Source: Actinomadura nitritigenes (lineage in GTDB: Bacteria > Actinomycetota > Actinomycetes > Streptosporangiales > Streptosporangiaceae). Taken from it: a stretch of DNA of 64,000 bases. Positions 23,702 to 31,716 of the stretch are shown piece after piece. Under the pieces are notes generated by a model, which was given only the letters and a program-made list of their open reading frames with translations, made no database searches and was not told the origin of the DNA. The DNA is taken from NCBI RefSeq assembly GCF_017573545.1, contig NZ_JAGEOK010000013.1:1-64000 (forward strand), read 5' to 3'. Made by a program: the position numbers and the translations under genes. Every line of letters starts with the position of its first letter. Within the stretch, counting starts at the first letter, position 1.

Positions 23702-24854
23702 GGACGACCTCCCCCAGCGCGACGAACCGGTCCTCGGCGAGTTCGGTGACCGCCGCGTCGACGATGTTCTCCAGCGATCCGCCCGCCGCCCGGATCGCGC
23801 GCTGCCGCTCGTACGGGGCCCCGTTCTCCAGGACCTCGCCGGCGACCTTGAGCTCCTCCGCGCAGCCGAGCCGGTCGGCGACCGGTTCCAGCTCGCGGAT
23901 CAGCTCGTACAGGTCGTCGCGGAGCGGCGCGGTGCCGCCGCCGTCGTCGGTGATGACGATGGCGTCGAGCCCGTAGCGGGTCGCCCGCCACTTGTTGTCG
24001 CGGACCACCCACGCGGCCGGCCGCGGCAGCGTGTAGCCGCGGTCGAGTTGCTGCTCGAACAGCGTGACCAGGCTCTGGCACAAGGCCGCCGCCATGCCGA
24101 CCTCGCGCAGGGTGGGGATCCCGTCGAACATCCGGATCTCGACGGTGCCGAAGTCCGGGTGGGGGCGGATGTCCCACCACACCTCCTTGATGCTCCGGAT
24201 GGTTCCGGCGCGAAGCAGGGTGTCCATGTAATCCTCGAAGGCCGCCCAGTCGTCCAGCAAGTGGGGAGGACCGGCCGTCGGCAGCTGACCGAAGACGACC
24301 GCCCGGCAGGACGCCAGCCCGGTGTCCGCGCCGCTCCAGAACGGGCTGGACGCGGTGAGCGCCAGGAAGTGCGGGAGGTAGGACGACAGCGCGTTCACGA
24401 TCGGGATCGCCTTGGCGCCGTCGGAGACGCCCACATGGACGTGCACGCCGAAGGTCTGGATGCGCCGGGCCAGCCACTGCATCTGCTCGACCAGGTCGGC
24501 GTAGCGCTGGGTCGGGGCCATGATCGCGTCGCGCCAGTCGCTGATCGGGTGGGTGCCGGTGCAGGCCAGCGCGATGCCGCGGTCGGCGGCGGCGGCGCGC
24601 AGCTCGCCGAGCGTGGCCGCGAGGTCGTTCTTGGCCTCGCCGACGGTGTGCGAGATCCCGGTCACGACCTCGACGGTGGATTCCATGAGCTCGTGCCGGA
24701 CCTTGGAGATCTCGCCGCCCTCGCTGAGCGACGGCAGCGCGGCGAGCACCTGGCGCGCGTCCTGCCGCAGGTGCCTGGTCTCCGCATCGACGAGCTGGAT
24801 CTCCCACTCGACGCCGAGCGTCGTGCCCCTCGATGCGTTGAACTCAATGGCCAC
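23688..24854 (-). CDS. Carboxylate-amine ligase (glutamate-cysteine ligase GCS2/YbdK family)
   Basis: The protein is 388 residues. The GTG at 24852-24854 is chosen because GGAGG lies 6 nt upstream; a TTG at 24858-24860 abuts that site. Family motifs are GVEWEIQLVD near the N-terminus, HELMESTVEVVTGI, the central TGTHPISDWRD, FGVHVHVGV, SYLPHFLALTASSPFW, and EVWWDIRPHPDFGTVEIRMFD. YbdK-like enzymes form an ATP-dependent amide bond, often with weak glutamate-cysteine ligase activity. The physiological substrate is unsettled, and actinomycetes use mycothiol rather than glutathione. It overlaps the amidohydrolase gene. Confidence 0.9.
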   Translation of the reverse strand: MAIEFNASRGTTLGVEWEIQLVDAETRHLRQDARQVLAALPSLSEGGEISKVRHELMESTVEVVTGISHTVGEAKNDLAATLGELRAAAADRGIALACTGTHPISDWRDAIMAPTQRYADLVEQMQWLARRIQTFGVHVHVGVSDGAKAIPIVNALSSYLPHFLALTASSPFWSGADTGLASCRAVVFGQLPTAGPPHLLDDWAAFEDYMDTLLRAGTIRSIKEVWWDIRPHPDFGTVEIRMFDGIPTLREVGMAAALCQSLVTLFEQQLDRGYTLPRPAAWVVRDNKWRATRYGLDAIVITDDGGGTAPLRDDLYELIRELEPVADRLGCAEELKVAGEVLENGAPYERQRAIRAAGGSLENIVDAAVTELAEDRFVALGEVVHAGA

Positions 24855-25292
24855 GGCCAACCTCCGTCCACAATCCTTGCAGGTCGTTGCGTGGCACGTG
24901 GCGCAATTCAGCCAGCGGGTCCCTAAGCCTGGACAAACGCCGGGTCCAGGTCACGTGTTCACACCATCATGGCGCCCGCGCCCGCCACCATGCCGGACTC
25001 CCTGCCCTTCGCGGGTCAATTGACCCGTACGGGCGGCCTGCGGGCCCGGGCGTCCCCTACTTTTCGGTCATTGATCATCTACCCGACACCACTCGATCGA
25101 ACTAGTCCGCCCGTCCCAAAATACCTGTGACGACGGACGGTGACCGAGCCTAGCGTCCGCTTACATACCGTGAGTAGTCATAAGCGCCACAAAAATCGTC
25201 TAACGCACCATCCGCCTCATCAGTACCTCGCTTGCCGTCTTCACGGTCGGGTACCCCTTCGCCGGATGTGTCGCCTAGTCTTCGGGGGAGCC
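24855..25292. other. 438-base divergent intergenic region
   Basis: There is no credible gene; a frame entering from 25140 reads through to the carboxypeptidase but has poor codon use. The region holds a 7-bp inverted repeat (CCTGGAC 24928-24934, GTCCAGG 24944-24950) in the ligase leader. A comparatively A/T-rich stretch (about 25050-25220) must contain promoters for both flanking genes. TAGTCT at 25276-25281 is the nearest -10-like element to the carboxypeptidase ATG. I recognised no riboswitch. Confidence 0.4.
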
Positions 25293-26765
25293 ATGGGCGT
25301 GCGGGGCGGAACGGCCGCTGCGGGACTGAGGAGCGTCGGAAGCTTGCGAGCAGGACGACAGGGGCGGACCGGGGTCCGGCGCGCCGTGCCGAGGATGACC
25401 GTACCGATGATCGTGCCGCTGAGCGCGGTCTGCCTGCTGGCGGCCCCGGCGGCCGCGAGCCCGGCGGCGGCGCCGCAGCGCGACCCGGTCGGCGGGCCTC
25501 AGCTGGCGAGCCGCGGCATCGTGCTGAACAAGGCGCCCGGCGTCCCCGCGCTGCCGAAGCTGCAGTTCTCGTCCTACCTCGTCGCCGACGCCGACACCGG
25601 CGAGGTGCTCGCGGGCAAGGACCCGCACGGGCAGTACCTGCCGGCCAGCACGCTGAAGACGCTGACGTCGGCGACCCTCGTCACCAAGCTCGACCCGAAC
25701 CGGCTCGTCCGCCCCTCGCAGAAGGCGTGCGACGTCGAGGGCACCAAGGTCGGGCTGACGCCGTCGATGCGGTACAAGGTCTCCGACCTGTTCCACGCGC
25801 TGATGATGATGTCGGCGAACGACGCGGCGGTCACGCTCGCCGAGGCCAACGGCGGCATGAGGAAGACCATCGCCGACATGAACACCGAGGCGAAGTACCT
25901 GCACGCCGACGACACGCTCGCCGCGTCGCCGAACGGCCTCGACGTCGACTACGGCCTCAACCTCCGCACCCAGCACACGTCGGCCTACGACCTGGTGCTG
26001 TTCCTGCGGGAGGCGATGAAGAGCCCGCAGTTCCGGACGTACGTGCAGGCCACCCAGTTCCAGTTCCCTGCGCCGCTGACCAAGAAGGAGAAGAAGAAGC
26101 ACAAGAAGGTCGGCGGCTATCCGATCTACACGCACAACAAGCTGCTGCCGGGCCAGAAGTACGGCTACCGGGGCATGCTCGGCGGCAAGAACGGCTACAC
26201 CGTGCACGCCCAGCAGACCTATGTCGCCGAGGCGCGCCGCGACGGGCACACGATCATCGTCTCGGTGATGCACGGCGAGAGCTCGCCGTTCCAGGCCGCC
26301 GCCAAGCTGCTGGACTGGGGCTTCGCCGCGCGCGGCAAGGTGCAGCCGGTCGGCACGCTGGCGGCGCCGGGCAACGCCCAGGCGAAGAAGCACGCCGACG
26401 GCGAGTCGGGCGGCGTGCTCCCCGGCACCTCGCTGGACTCGTCGGGCGGCTCGTCCGCGCTCGTCTACGAGATCGGCGGCGGGACGGTCGGGGCGCTGCT
26501 CGCGATCGGCGTGCTGCTCGCGGTGTACCGCCGCCGTCGCCGCCACCCCGTCCCGAGCCCCGCCGGGAACACCGGTCTCGGCGGCAACGTGGGACCGGGC
26601 GGGAACGTCCGCCCCGCCAGGGGCAACGGGCCCGCCGGAAACGGCGGTAACGGGGGGAACGGCGGGCACACCGGGGACTACGCGGGGCCCTACAACGACG
26701 GCCCCTACGACTCCTACGACGATGGTTCCTACGAGGACGGCTCCTACAGCGACGGGGCCCGTTAG
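25293..26765 (+). CDS. D-alanyl-D-alanine carboxypeptidase (S11 family), membrane-anchored
   Basis: The protein is 490 residues from the ATG at 25293, just after GGGGGAG. An Arg-rich N-terminus leads to a signal/anchor (MIVPLSAVCLLAAPAAASPAAA). Penicillin-binding motifs are PASTLK (Ser119, Lys122), SAN (Ser174 to Asn176) and KNG (299-301, replacing the classic KTG). A strongly basic KKEKKKHKK insert is at about 264-272. A C-terminal membrane helix (GGTVGALLAIGVLLAVYRRRRR) is followed by a Gly/Asn-rich and then Asp/Tyr/Ser-rich tail. It should trim the terminal D-Ala of peptidoglycan stem peptides outside the membrane. The KNG triad variant occurs in actinobacterial homologues but may alter penicillin affinity. 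It ends 6 bases from a convergent gene. Confidence 0.9.
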   Translation: MGVRGGTAAAGLRSVGSLRAGRQGRTGVRRAVPRMTVPMIVPLSAVCLLAAPAAASPAAAPQRDPVGGPQLASRGIVLNKAPGVPALPKLQFSSYLVADADTGEVLAGKDPHGQYLPASTLKTLTSATLVTKLDPNRLVRPSQKACDVEGTKVGLTPSMRYKVSDLFHALMMMSANDAAVTLAEANGGMRKTIADMNTEAKYLHADDTLAASPNGLDVDYGLNLRTQHTSAYDLVLFLREAMKSPQFRTYVQATQFQFPAPLTKKEKKKHKKVGGYPIYTHNKLLPGQKYGYRGMLGGKNGYTVHAQQTYVAEARRDGHTIIVSVMHGESSPFQAAAKLLDWGFAARGKVQPVGTLAAPGNAQAKKHADGESGGVLPGTSLDSSGGSSALVYEIGGGTVGALLAIGVLLAVYRRRRRHPVPSPAGNTGLGGNVGPGGNVRPARGNGPAGNGGNGGNGGHTGDYAGPYNDGPYDSYDDGSYEDGSYSDGAR

Positions 26766-26771
26766 AGCCGT

Positions 26772-27800
26772 TCAGAACGCCCGGGCGTCCGTGGCGCCGT
26801 CCCGTTCCGGCTCCCGGTGCCCGTCCGGTTCGCGGCGCTTCTCCAGTTCGCCGATCTCCTGGTCGGCGAGGTTCTCCGGGTCCTCGGCGTCGGCCCTCAG
26901 CACGACGCGGCGGGTCGCGGTCCACGCGGCGACGAACAGCGTGAACCGGGAGACGATGTTGATCCACACCATCAGCCCGACCAGCACGGCGAACGAGGCG
27001 TACACGGGGTTCTGCGTCGTCCGGCCGATCAGCAGCGTCGCGACCTGCTTGAGCAGTTCCAGGCCGAGCGCGCCGAACAGCGCGCCGCGGATGATCCGCC
27101 GCCACGGCGCGATCGTCCCCGACAGCCGGGTGAACAGCACCAGGAAGATCACCGTGTCGAACGCGACCGCGCAGGCCAGCGACAGCAGCCGCAGCCCGGT
27201 GCCGGCGCCCGGAACGTCCTCCAGTGAGAACCAGCCGAGGACGGTGTGGGTCGCCGACGAGGTGACCGTCGACACCGCCATCCCGCAGATGAGGATCACG
27301 CCGAGGAACGCGAGCACGGCCAGGTCCCACAGCCGCTTGAGGAAGTAGTTGCCGCCGCCGGTGGGCGGGTTGCCCCAGATGTCGCGCAGCGACTCGCGCA
27401 GCACCTGCACCCAGCCGAGCCCGGTGAACAGCAGCGCGACCAGGCCGACGACGCCGACCGCCGTCTTGGACTGGGCGATCTGCTCGACCTGGAGCTGGTT
27501 CGAGAGCCCCGGCAGCAGCTCCTGGACGGCCCTGACGAAGTAGTCGCGGGCCTGCGTGCTGATCCCGACCAGGTAGCCGAGCAGCGAGTACGCCAGCGCC
27601 AGCAGCGGGAAGAACGACAGGAACCCGTAGCAGGTCAGGGCGGCGGCGAGCCGGTCGCCGCGGCGCTCCTGGTAGCGCTCGAACGCGCGGGCGAGGTGGT
27701 CGAACCAGCGCCAGCGGTCGCGGGCGGCGCGCAGCAGGGCCTTCCCGTCCTCCAGCAGAGCCTCGATCCACCGCTGAATCCCGCTGATCACCTGCCGCAT
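26772..27800 (-). CDS. YihY/BrkB-family membrane protein
   Basis: The protein is 342 residues with six predicted membrane helices. An N-terminal cytoplasmic helix bears the family motif FERYQERRGDRLAAALTCYGFLSFFPLLALAYSLLG, an ATGQ-like loop WVQVLRESLRDIWG and a GALFGALGLELLKQVATLLIG core. The C-terminus is a charged Glu/Arg tail. Originally annotated as ribonuclease BN, the family is now regarded as membrane proteins of unsettled role, possibly transport or envelope homeostasis. The ATG has no Shine-Dalgarno, but a TACGTT lies 6 nt upstream (leaderless candidate). Confidence 0.88.
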   Translation of the reverse strand: MRQVISGIQRWIEALLEDGKALLRAARDRWRWFDHLARAFERYQERRGDRLAAALTCYGFLSFFPLLALAYSLLGYLVGISTQARDYFVRAVQELLPGLSNQLQVEQIAQSKTAVGVVGLVALLFTGLGWVQVLRESLRDIWGNPPTGGGNYFLKRLWDLAVLAFLGVILICGMAVSTVTSSATHTVLGWFSLEDVPGAGTGLRLLSLACAVAFDTVIFLVLFTRLSGTIAPWRRIIRGALFGALGLELLKQVATLLIGRTTQNPVYASFAVLVGLMVWINIVSRFTLFVAAWTATRRVVLRADAEDPENLADQEIGELEKRREPDGHREPERDGATDARAF

Positions 27801-27806
27801 GTACGC

Positions 27807-27812
27807 AACGTA
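27807..27812 (-). promoter_or_regulatory. Candidate -10 element for leaderless brkB-like gene
   Basis: TACGTT on the minus strand is followed by GCGTAC and the ATG. There is no ribosome-binding site in between, so the message likely begins at the start codon. Confidence 0.45.
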
Positions 27813-27846
27813 CCCAACCCTTCGCCGCCGATGCGGCGGACGGTAA

Positions 27847-28380
27847 TCAACCGTTGAACGTTGAGTGGCGTTTCCCGTTGCCGAACACGAAATCGCATTG
27901 CGGCCGCCATACGCCGTCGAGGCCGTGCTCGTACAGCGAGAAGCCCCACGCCTCGAACTCGGCGCGGTAGGCGGACATGTCCTTGTAGGCGCGGTCCATC
28001 ACGTCGTCGGGCAGGTGGTGGGCGACGGTGATGTGCGGGTGGTACGGGAACGGCAGCGGCCGGGCGAGCGGCCCCGACGCGACCTTCGCCTGGACGCGCT
28101 CGCAGCCGCCGATTCCCTGCGCCAGCGCCACGTACACGACCGGGGACACCGGTCGGAACGTTCCGCTGCCGCGCAATCGGATGCGGAACGGCCTCTCGGA
28201 ATGCGCGACGTCCAGCAGGTGCGCCTCGATCGCCCCCATCTCGTCCGGGGCGACCTCGGTCGGCGGCATCAGCGTGATGTGCGTCGGGATCGCGGTGGCG
28301 AGCGGGTCGCCGTAGGAGGCGCGGGTGCGCTGCAGCTCCGTCCCGTACGGCTCCGGGATCGGGATCGCGACCCCGATCAT
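27847..28380 (-). CDS. 2'-5' RNA ligase/phosphodiesterase-superfamily protein
   Basis: The protein is about 177 residues from the ATG at 28378-28380; the ribosome site is weak and upstream GTG codons are possible. The 2H-phosphoesterase superfamily is recognised by two H-x-T motifs, HITLMPP near residue 34 and HPHITVAHH near residue 115, which form the symmetric active site. The superfamily includes RNA 2'-5' ligases, cyclic phosphodiesterases such as CPDase and ThpR. The substrate here is unknown. It follows trpS by about 83 bases on the same strand and may share its transcript. Confidence 0.83.
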   Translation of the reverse strand: MIGVAIPIPEPYGTELQRTRASYGDPLATAIPTHITLMPPTEVAPDEMGAIEAHLLDVAHSERPFRIRLRGSGTFRPVSPVVYVALAQGIGGCERVQAKVASGPLARPLPFPYHPHITVAHHLPDDVMDRAYKDMSAYRAEFEAWGFSLYEHGLDGVWRPQCDFVFGNGKRHSTFNG

Positions 28381-28463
28381 CCGGACGCCGCCGGCGGCCG
28401 GGCCCCCGGGCACCCCGATGAAGGTGTCCGCGAGCCCGGGACGCGCCCCCTCGCCGGCCACGG

Positions 28464-29531
28464 TCAGCGACCGCGTCCCACGAAGCCGACCCGCTCGCGG
28501 ACGATCTCCATGGTGCGCGCGGCGACCGCCCCGGCGCGCTCGGCGCCCTTCCCCAGGATCCGGTCCAGCTCCGCCGGGTCGTCCAGCAGCGCGGCGGTGC
28601 GCTCCCGGATCGGGGTGAAGGTGCCGAGGACGACCTCGGCGAGGTCCTTCTTGAACTGGCCGTAGCCGGACCCCGCGTACTTCGCCTCCAGGTCGGGGAC
28701 GGACGTGCCGTCCAGCGCGGAGTAGATCCGCAGCAGGTTGGTGACGCCGGCCTTCTTCTCCTCGTCGTAGACCACCTCGGTGCCGGTGTCGGTGACCGCG
28801 CGCATGATCTTCTTGCGCATCGGGCCGGGCTCCTCCAGCACGTCGATGATGCCCTGCGGCGACGACGCCGACTTGCTCATCTTCGCGTCCGGCTCCTGCA
28901 GGTCGGTGATCTTCGCGGCGCCCTCGGGGATGTGCGCCTCCGGGGCCACGAACGTCTCGCCGAACCGGTGGTTGAACCGCTGCGCGAGCGTCCGGGTCAG
29001 CTCCAGGTGCTGCCGCTGGTCCTCGCCGACCGGCACGCGCAGCACCGCGCTGCCCGGATCCGGTGTGTACAGCAGGATGTCGGCGGCCTGCAGGACCGGG
29101 TAGGTGAACAGCCCGACGCTCGTCCCGGACGCCCCCTGCTTGGACGACTTGTCCTTGAACTGGGTCATCCGGCTCGCCTCGCCGAACCCGGTGATGCAGC
29201 CGAGCACCCACGCCAGCTCGGCGTGCTCCGGGACGTGGCTCTGCACGAACAGCGTCGCCCGGTCCGGGTCGACGCCCATCGCGATGAGCTGCGCCACCGA
29301 CAGGCGGGTCCGGCGCCGGAGCAGCTCCGGGTCGTGCTCCACGGTGATCGCGTGCAGGTCGACGACGCAGTAGAACGTCTCGTGCGTGTCCTGCAGCGAC
29401 ACCCACTGCCGCAACGCGCCCAGGTAGTTGCCGAGGTGGAACGAGTCGGCGGTGGGCTGGATGCCGGAGAACACCCGCGGGGCGGGCGCGGCGGCCGGGC
29501 TGACTGGGCTGGACGCTTCGGGCATGTGCAC
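28464..29531 (-). CDS. trpS: Tryptophanyl-tRNA synthetase
   Basis: The protein is 355 residues. Class I synthetase motifs are seen: the HIGH-equivalent HLGN (residues 32-35, after GIQPTADSF) and KMSKS (217-221, in DAKMSKSASSP). GEDQRQHLELTR and a YPVLQAADILLY tryptophan/adenylate pocket are also present. It charges tRNA-Trp. The GTG at 29529-29531 has GAGAGA 8 nt upstream; an ATG two codons later is an alternative. It starts 12 nt after the stop of the CorC-like gene, so it is in an operon with it. I see no T-box or other leader control. Confidence 0.95.
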   Translation of the reverse strand: MHMPEASSPVSPAAAPAPRVFSGIQPTADSFHLGNYLGALRQWVSLQDTHETFYCVVDLHAITVEHDPELLRRRTRLSVAQLIAMGVDPDRATLFVQSHVPEHAELAWVLGCITGFGEASRMTQFKDKSSKQGASGTSVGLFTYPVLQAADILLYTPDPGSAVLRVPVGEDQRQHLELTRTLAQRFNHRFGETFVAPEAHIPEGAAKITDLQEPDAKMSKSASSPQGIIDVLEEPGPMRKKIMRAVTDTGTEVVYDEEKKAGVTNLLRIYSALDGTSVPDLEAKYAGSGYGQFKKDLAEVVLGTFTPIRERTAALLDDPAELDRILGKGAERAGAVAARTMEIVRERVGFVGRGR

Positions 29532-29543
29532 GGACCGATTCTC

Positions 29544-30596
29544 TCAGGTGTCGTCGGAGGCTCCGCCGCCGGTGGCGGCGTCGCCGGCCGGCCGCGGGGC
29601 CGCGGCCGGTGGCACGGGCGTCGCCGGCACCGCGGGCCGCACCGCCGGCTGCGCTGACCACCGCGCCGCCGGCCGGGCCGCCTGCTGTACCGCCTGGGGC
29701 GCCGCCCGCGGCGTGACGCGCACGCGGGCCACCCGCCGGCCCTCCATCCGGGCCACCCGCAGCTCCCGGTCCGCGGCCGGGACCGAGTCGCCCTCGGCGG
29801 GCACGCGGCCGAGCACCGCCATGATGTGCCCGGCGACCGTCTCGTACGGCCCGTCCGGCAACCGGAGGCCGGTCTCGGCGGCGAAGTCGTCCAGGTTGAG
29901 CAGGCCGTCGACCTCGACCACGCCGCCGTGCAGGCGCCGTGCCTGCGCGTCCTGCACATCATATTCGTCGCGGATGTCCCCGATCAGCTCCTCCATCAGG
30001 TCCTCGAGGGTGACGATCCCCGCGACGCCGCCGTACTCGTCCATCACGATCGCCAGGTGGCAGCCCTCCCGCCGCATCTCCGACAGCACCGGCAGGACCC
30101 GCTGCGAGGACGGCAGGAACTTCACCGGCCGCACCAGCGACCCCACGGGCGCGGCCCCGTCCCGCTCCTCGGGGACGAGCAGGTCCCGGATGTGGACGAA
30201 CCCGATCACCTCGTCGTGGGAGCCGCGGCACACCGGGAACCGGGAGTGCGGGCTGCCCGCCGCGGCCCGCGCCGCGGCCGCCAGCGGCATGGCCGCGTCC
30301 AGGAACACCACCTCGGTGCGGGGCACCAGCACCTCCCGCAGGGGCCGCTCCCCCGCCGCGAACACCTCCTCGATCAGCGCCCGCTCGTCCGCGGCGATCT
30401 GCGTGTTCTCCGCCACGAGGGCGCGCATGCGCTCCGCGGTCAGCTCCTCGCGCAGCGCCTTCGGATCGCCGCCCGCGAGGCGCACCACCAGGTCCGTCGA
30501 GGTGGACAGCAGCCACACCAGCGGCCGCGCGAGCCGGCCCGGCGGCCGGAACGCCGCCGGAGCGGCCGCCTGCTCGCCGCCGAGCGTCCGGTCCAT
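29544..30596 (-). CDS. CNNM/CorC-family protein lacking the DUF21 membrane domain
   Basis: The protein is 350 residues from the ATG at 30594-30596, with AAGG 8 nt upstream. It begins inside what is normally the linker after the four-helix DUF21 domain (RPLVWLLSTSTDLVVRLAGGDPKALREELT). It continues with the acidic helix LVAENTQIAADERALIEEVF, a CBS pair (REVLVPRTEVVFLD ... SRFPVCRGSHDEVIGFVHIRDLL ... HLAIVMDEYGGVAGIVTLEDLMEELIGDIRDE), and a CorC/HlyC domain (VDGLLNLDDFAAETGLRLP). An Ala/Pro-rich tail ends it. Full-length homologues are about 430-450 residues and implicated in magnesium/cobalt efflux or hemolysin-like activity. There is only a 166-base gap to galE, so no room remains for the missing domain. 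Confidence 0.85.
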   Translation of the reverse strand: MDRTLGGEQAAAPAAFRPPGRLARPLVWLLSTSTDLVVRLAGGDPKALREELTAERMRALVAENTQIAADERALIEEVFAAGERPLREVLVPRTEVVFLDAAMPLAAAARAAAGSPHSRFPVCRGSHDEVIGFVHIRDLLVPEERDGAAPVGSLVRPVKFLPSSQRVLPVLSEMRREGCHLAIVMDEYGGVAGIVTLEDLMEELIGDIRDEYDVQDAQARRLHGGVVEVDGLLNLDDFAAETGLRLPDGPYETVAGHIMAVLGRVPAEGDSVPAADRELRVARMEGRRVARVRVTPRAAPQAVQQAARPAARWSAQPAVRPAVPATPVPPAAAPRPAGDAATGGGASDDT

Positions 30597-30712
30597 GGGG
30601 TGAGCCTTCCCCTTCCGCGCCCCGGATAGCCGCCTCCACGCCGCGGATCGCCGCCCTCGTGGCCCTGACGGCCGGCGCCGCGGTTCGGGATCTCCGGGGG
30701 CGGCGATGCGGA

Positions 30713-30718
30713 TAGCCT
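30713..30718 (+). promoter_or_regulatory. Candidate -10 element of galE-galK
   Basis: TAGCCT lies 44 bases before the galE GTG in a divergent 166-base gap. The leader then carries a full AGGAGG site at 30750-30755. Confidence 0.35.
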
Positions 30719-30762
30719 GGACGGCACCCCGCCGTCCAGTCGTCTTCCCAGGAGGTCCGTAC

Positions 30763-31716
30763 GTGAAGCTGCTCGTCACCGGAGGCGCCGGCTACATCGG
30801 CAGCGTCGTCTCCGCACTGCTGCTGGAGGCGGGCCACGAGGTCGTCGTCCTGGACGACCTGTCCACCGGGCACGAGGACGCCGTCCCCGCCGGGGCGCGG
30901 CTGGTGCGCGGCACGCTGCGCGGCGCCGCCGCCGAGGTGCTGGGCGGCGGCGGGTTCGACGCCGTGCTGCACTTCGCGGCGAAGTCGCTGGTCGGCGAGT
31001 CCGTCGAGAAGCCGGGCCTGTACTGGGACAAGAACCTCGGCGAGTCCCTGGCGCTGCTGGAGGCGATGCGGACCGCCGGGGTCCCGCGGATCGTGTTCTC
31101 CTCCACCGCCGCCTGCTACGGCGAGCCGGAGTCGACGCCGATCCTGGAGACCGACCCGACCCGGCCCACCAACCCGTACGGCGCGTCCAAGCTGGCGATC
31201 GACACGACGCTCGCCGAGTACGCGCGGCTGCACGGCATCGGCGGCGTCTCGCTGCGCTACTTCAACGTCGCGGGCGCCTACGGCGCCCAGGGCGAGCGGC
31301 ACACCGTCGAGACCCACCTGATCCCGAACGTGCTGAAGGTCGCGCTCGGGCAGGGCGAGGCGGTGAAGATGTTCGGCGAGGACTACCCGACCGCCGACGG
31401 CACCTGCGTCCGCGACTACATCCACGTCGCCGACCTCGGCCGCGCCCACCTGCTCGCGCTGGACGCCTGCGAGCCCGGCACCCACGAGATCTTCAACCTG
31501 GGCAGCGGCACCGGCAACTCCGTCCGCGAGGTCATCGAGGTGTGCCGCGAGGTCACCGGCCGCGACATCCCGGCCGAGGTCCACCCGCGCCGCCCCGGCG
31601 ACCCGGCGGTGCTGATCGCGTCCTCCGACAAGATCCAGTCGCGGCTCGGCTGGAAGCCGGAGCGGGACCTGCGCGCCATGGTCTCGGACGCCTGGACCTT
31701 CCTGCGCTCGCGATGA
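30763..31716 (+). CDS. galE: UDP-glucose 4-epimerase
   Basis: The protein is 317 residues from GTG, 7 nt after a perfect AGGAGG. Extended short-chain dehydrogenase features are present: the NAD loop VTGGAGYIGS, DDLSTGH, the catalytic Ser/Tyr/Lys set (SSTAACYGE and NPYGASKLAID), RYFNVAGAY, and the C-terminal DGTCVRDYIHVADLG. It interconverts UDP-glucose and UDP-galactose. Its stop overlaps the galK start (ATGA), so both are made from one transcript. Epimerase specificity for galactose rather than another UDP-sugar is supported by the galK neighbour. Confidence 0.93.
   Translation: MKLLVTGGAGYIGSVVSALLLEAGHEVVVLDDLSTGHEDAVPAGARLVRGTLRGAAAEVLGGGGFDAVLHFAAKSLVGESVEKPGLYWDKNLGESLALLEAMRTAGVPRIVFSSTAACYGEPESTPILETDPTRPTNPYGASKLAIDTTLAEYARLHGIGGVSLRYFNVAGAYGAQGERHTVETHLIPNVLKVALGQGEAVKMFGEDYPTADGTCVRDYIHVADLGRAHLLALDACEPGTHEIFNLGSGTGNSVREVIEVCREVTGRDIPAEVHPRRPGDPAVLIASSDKIQSRLGWKPERDLRAMVSDAWTFLRSR

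Noticed and set aside
24855..25292. A cobalamin or cyclic-di-AMP riboswitch ahead of the carboxypeptidase
   Set aside because: No conserved core of either class was found on reading both strands. Only a short inverted repeat is present.
25140..25292. Upstream extension of the carboxypeptidase to 25140
   Set aside because: The extra 51 codons are A/T-rich for this genome, lack a ribosome site and would displace the signal peptide. The ATG at 25293 follows GGGGGAG.
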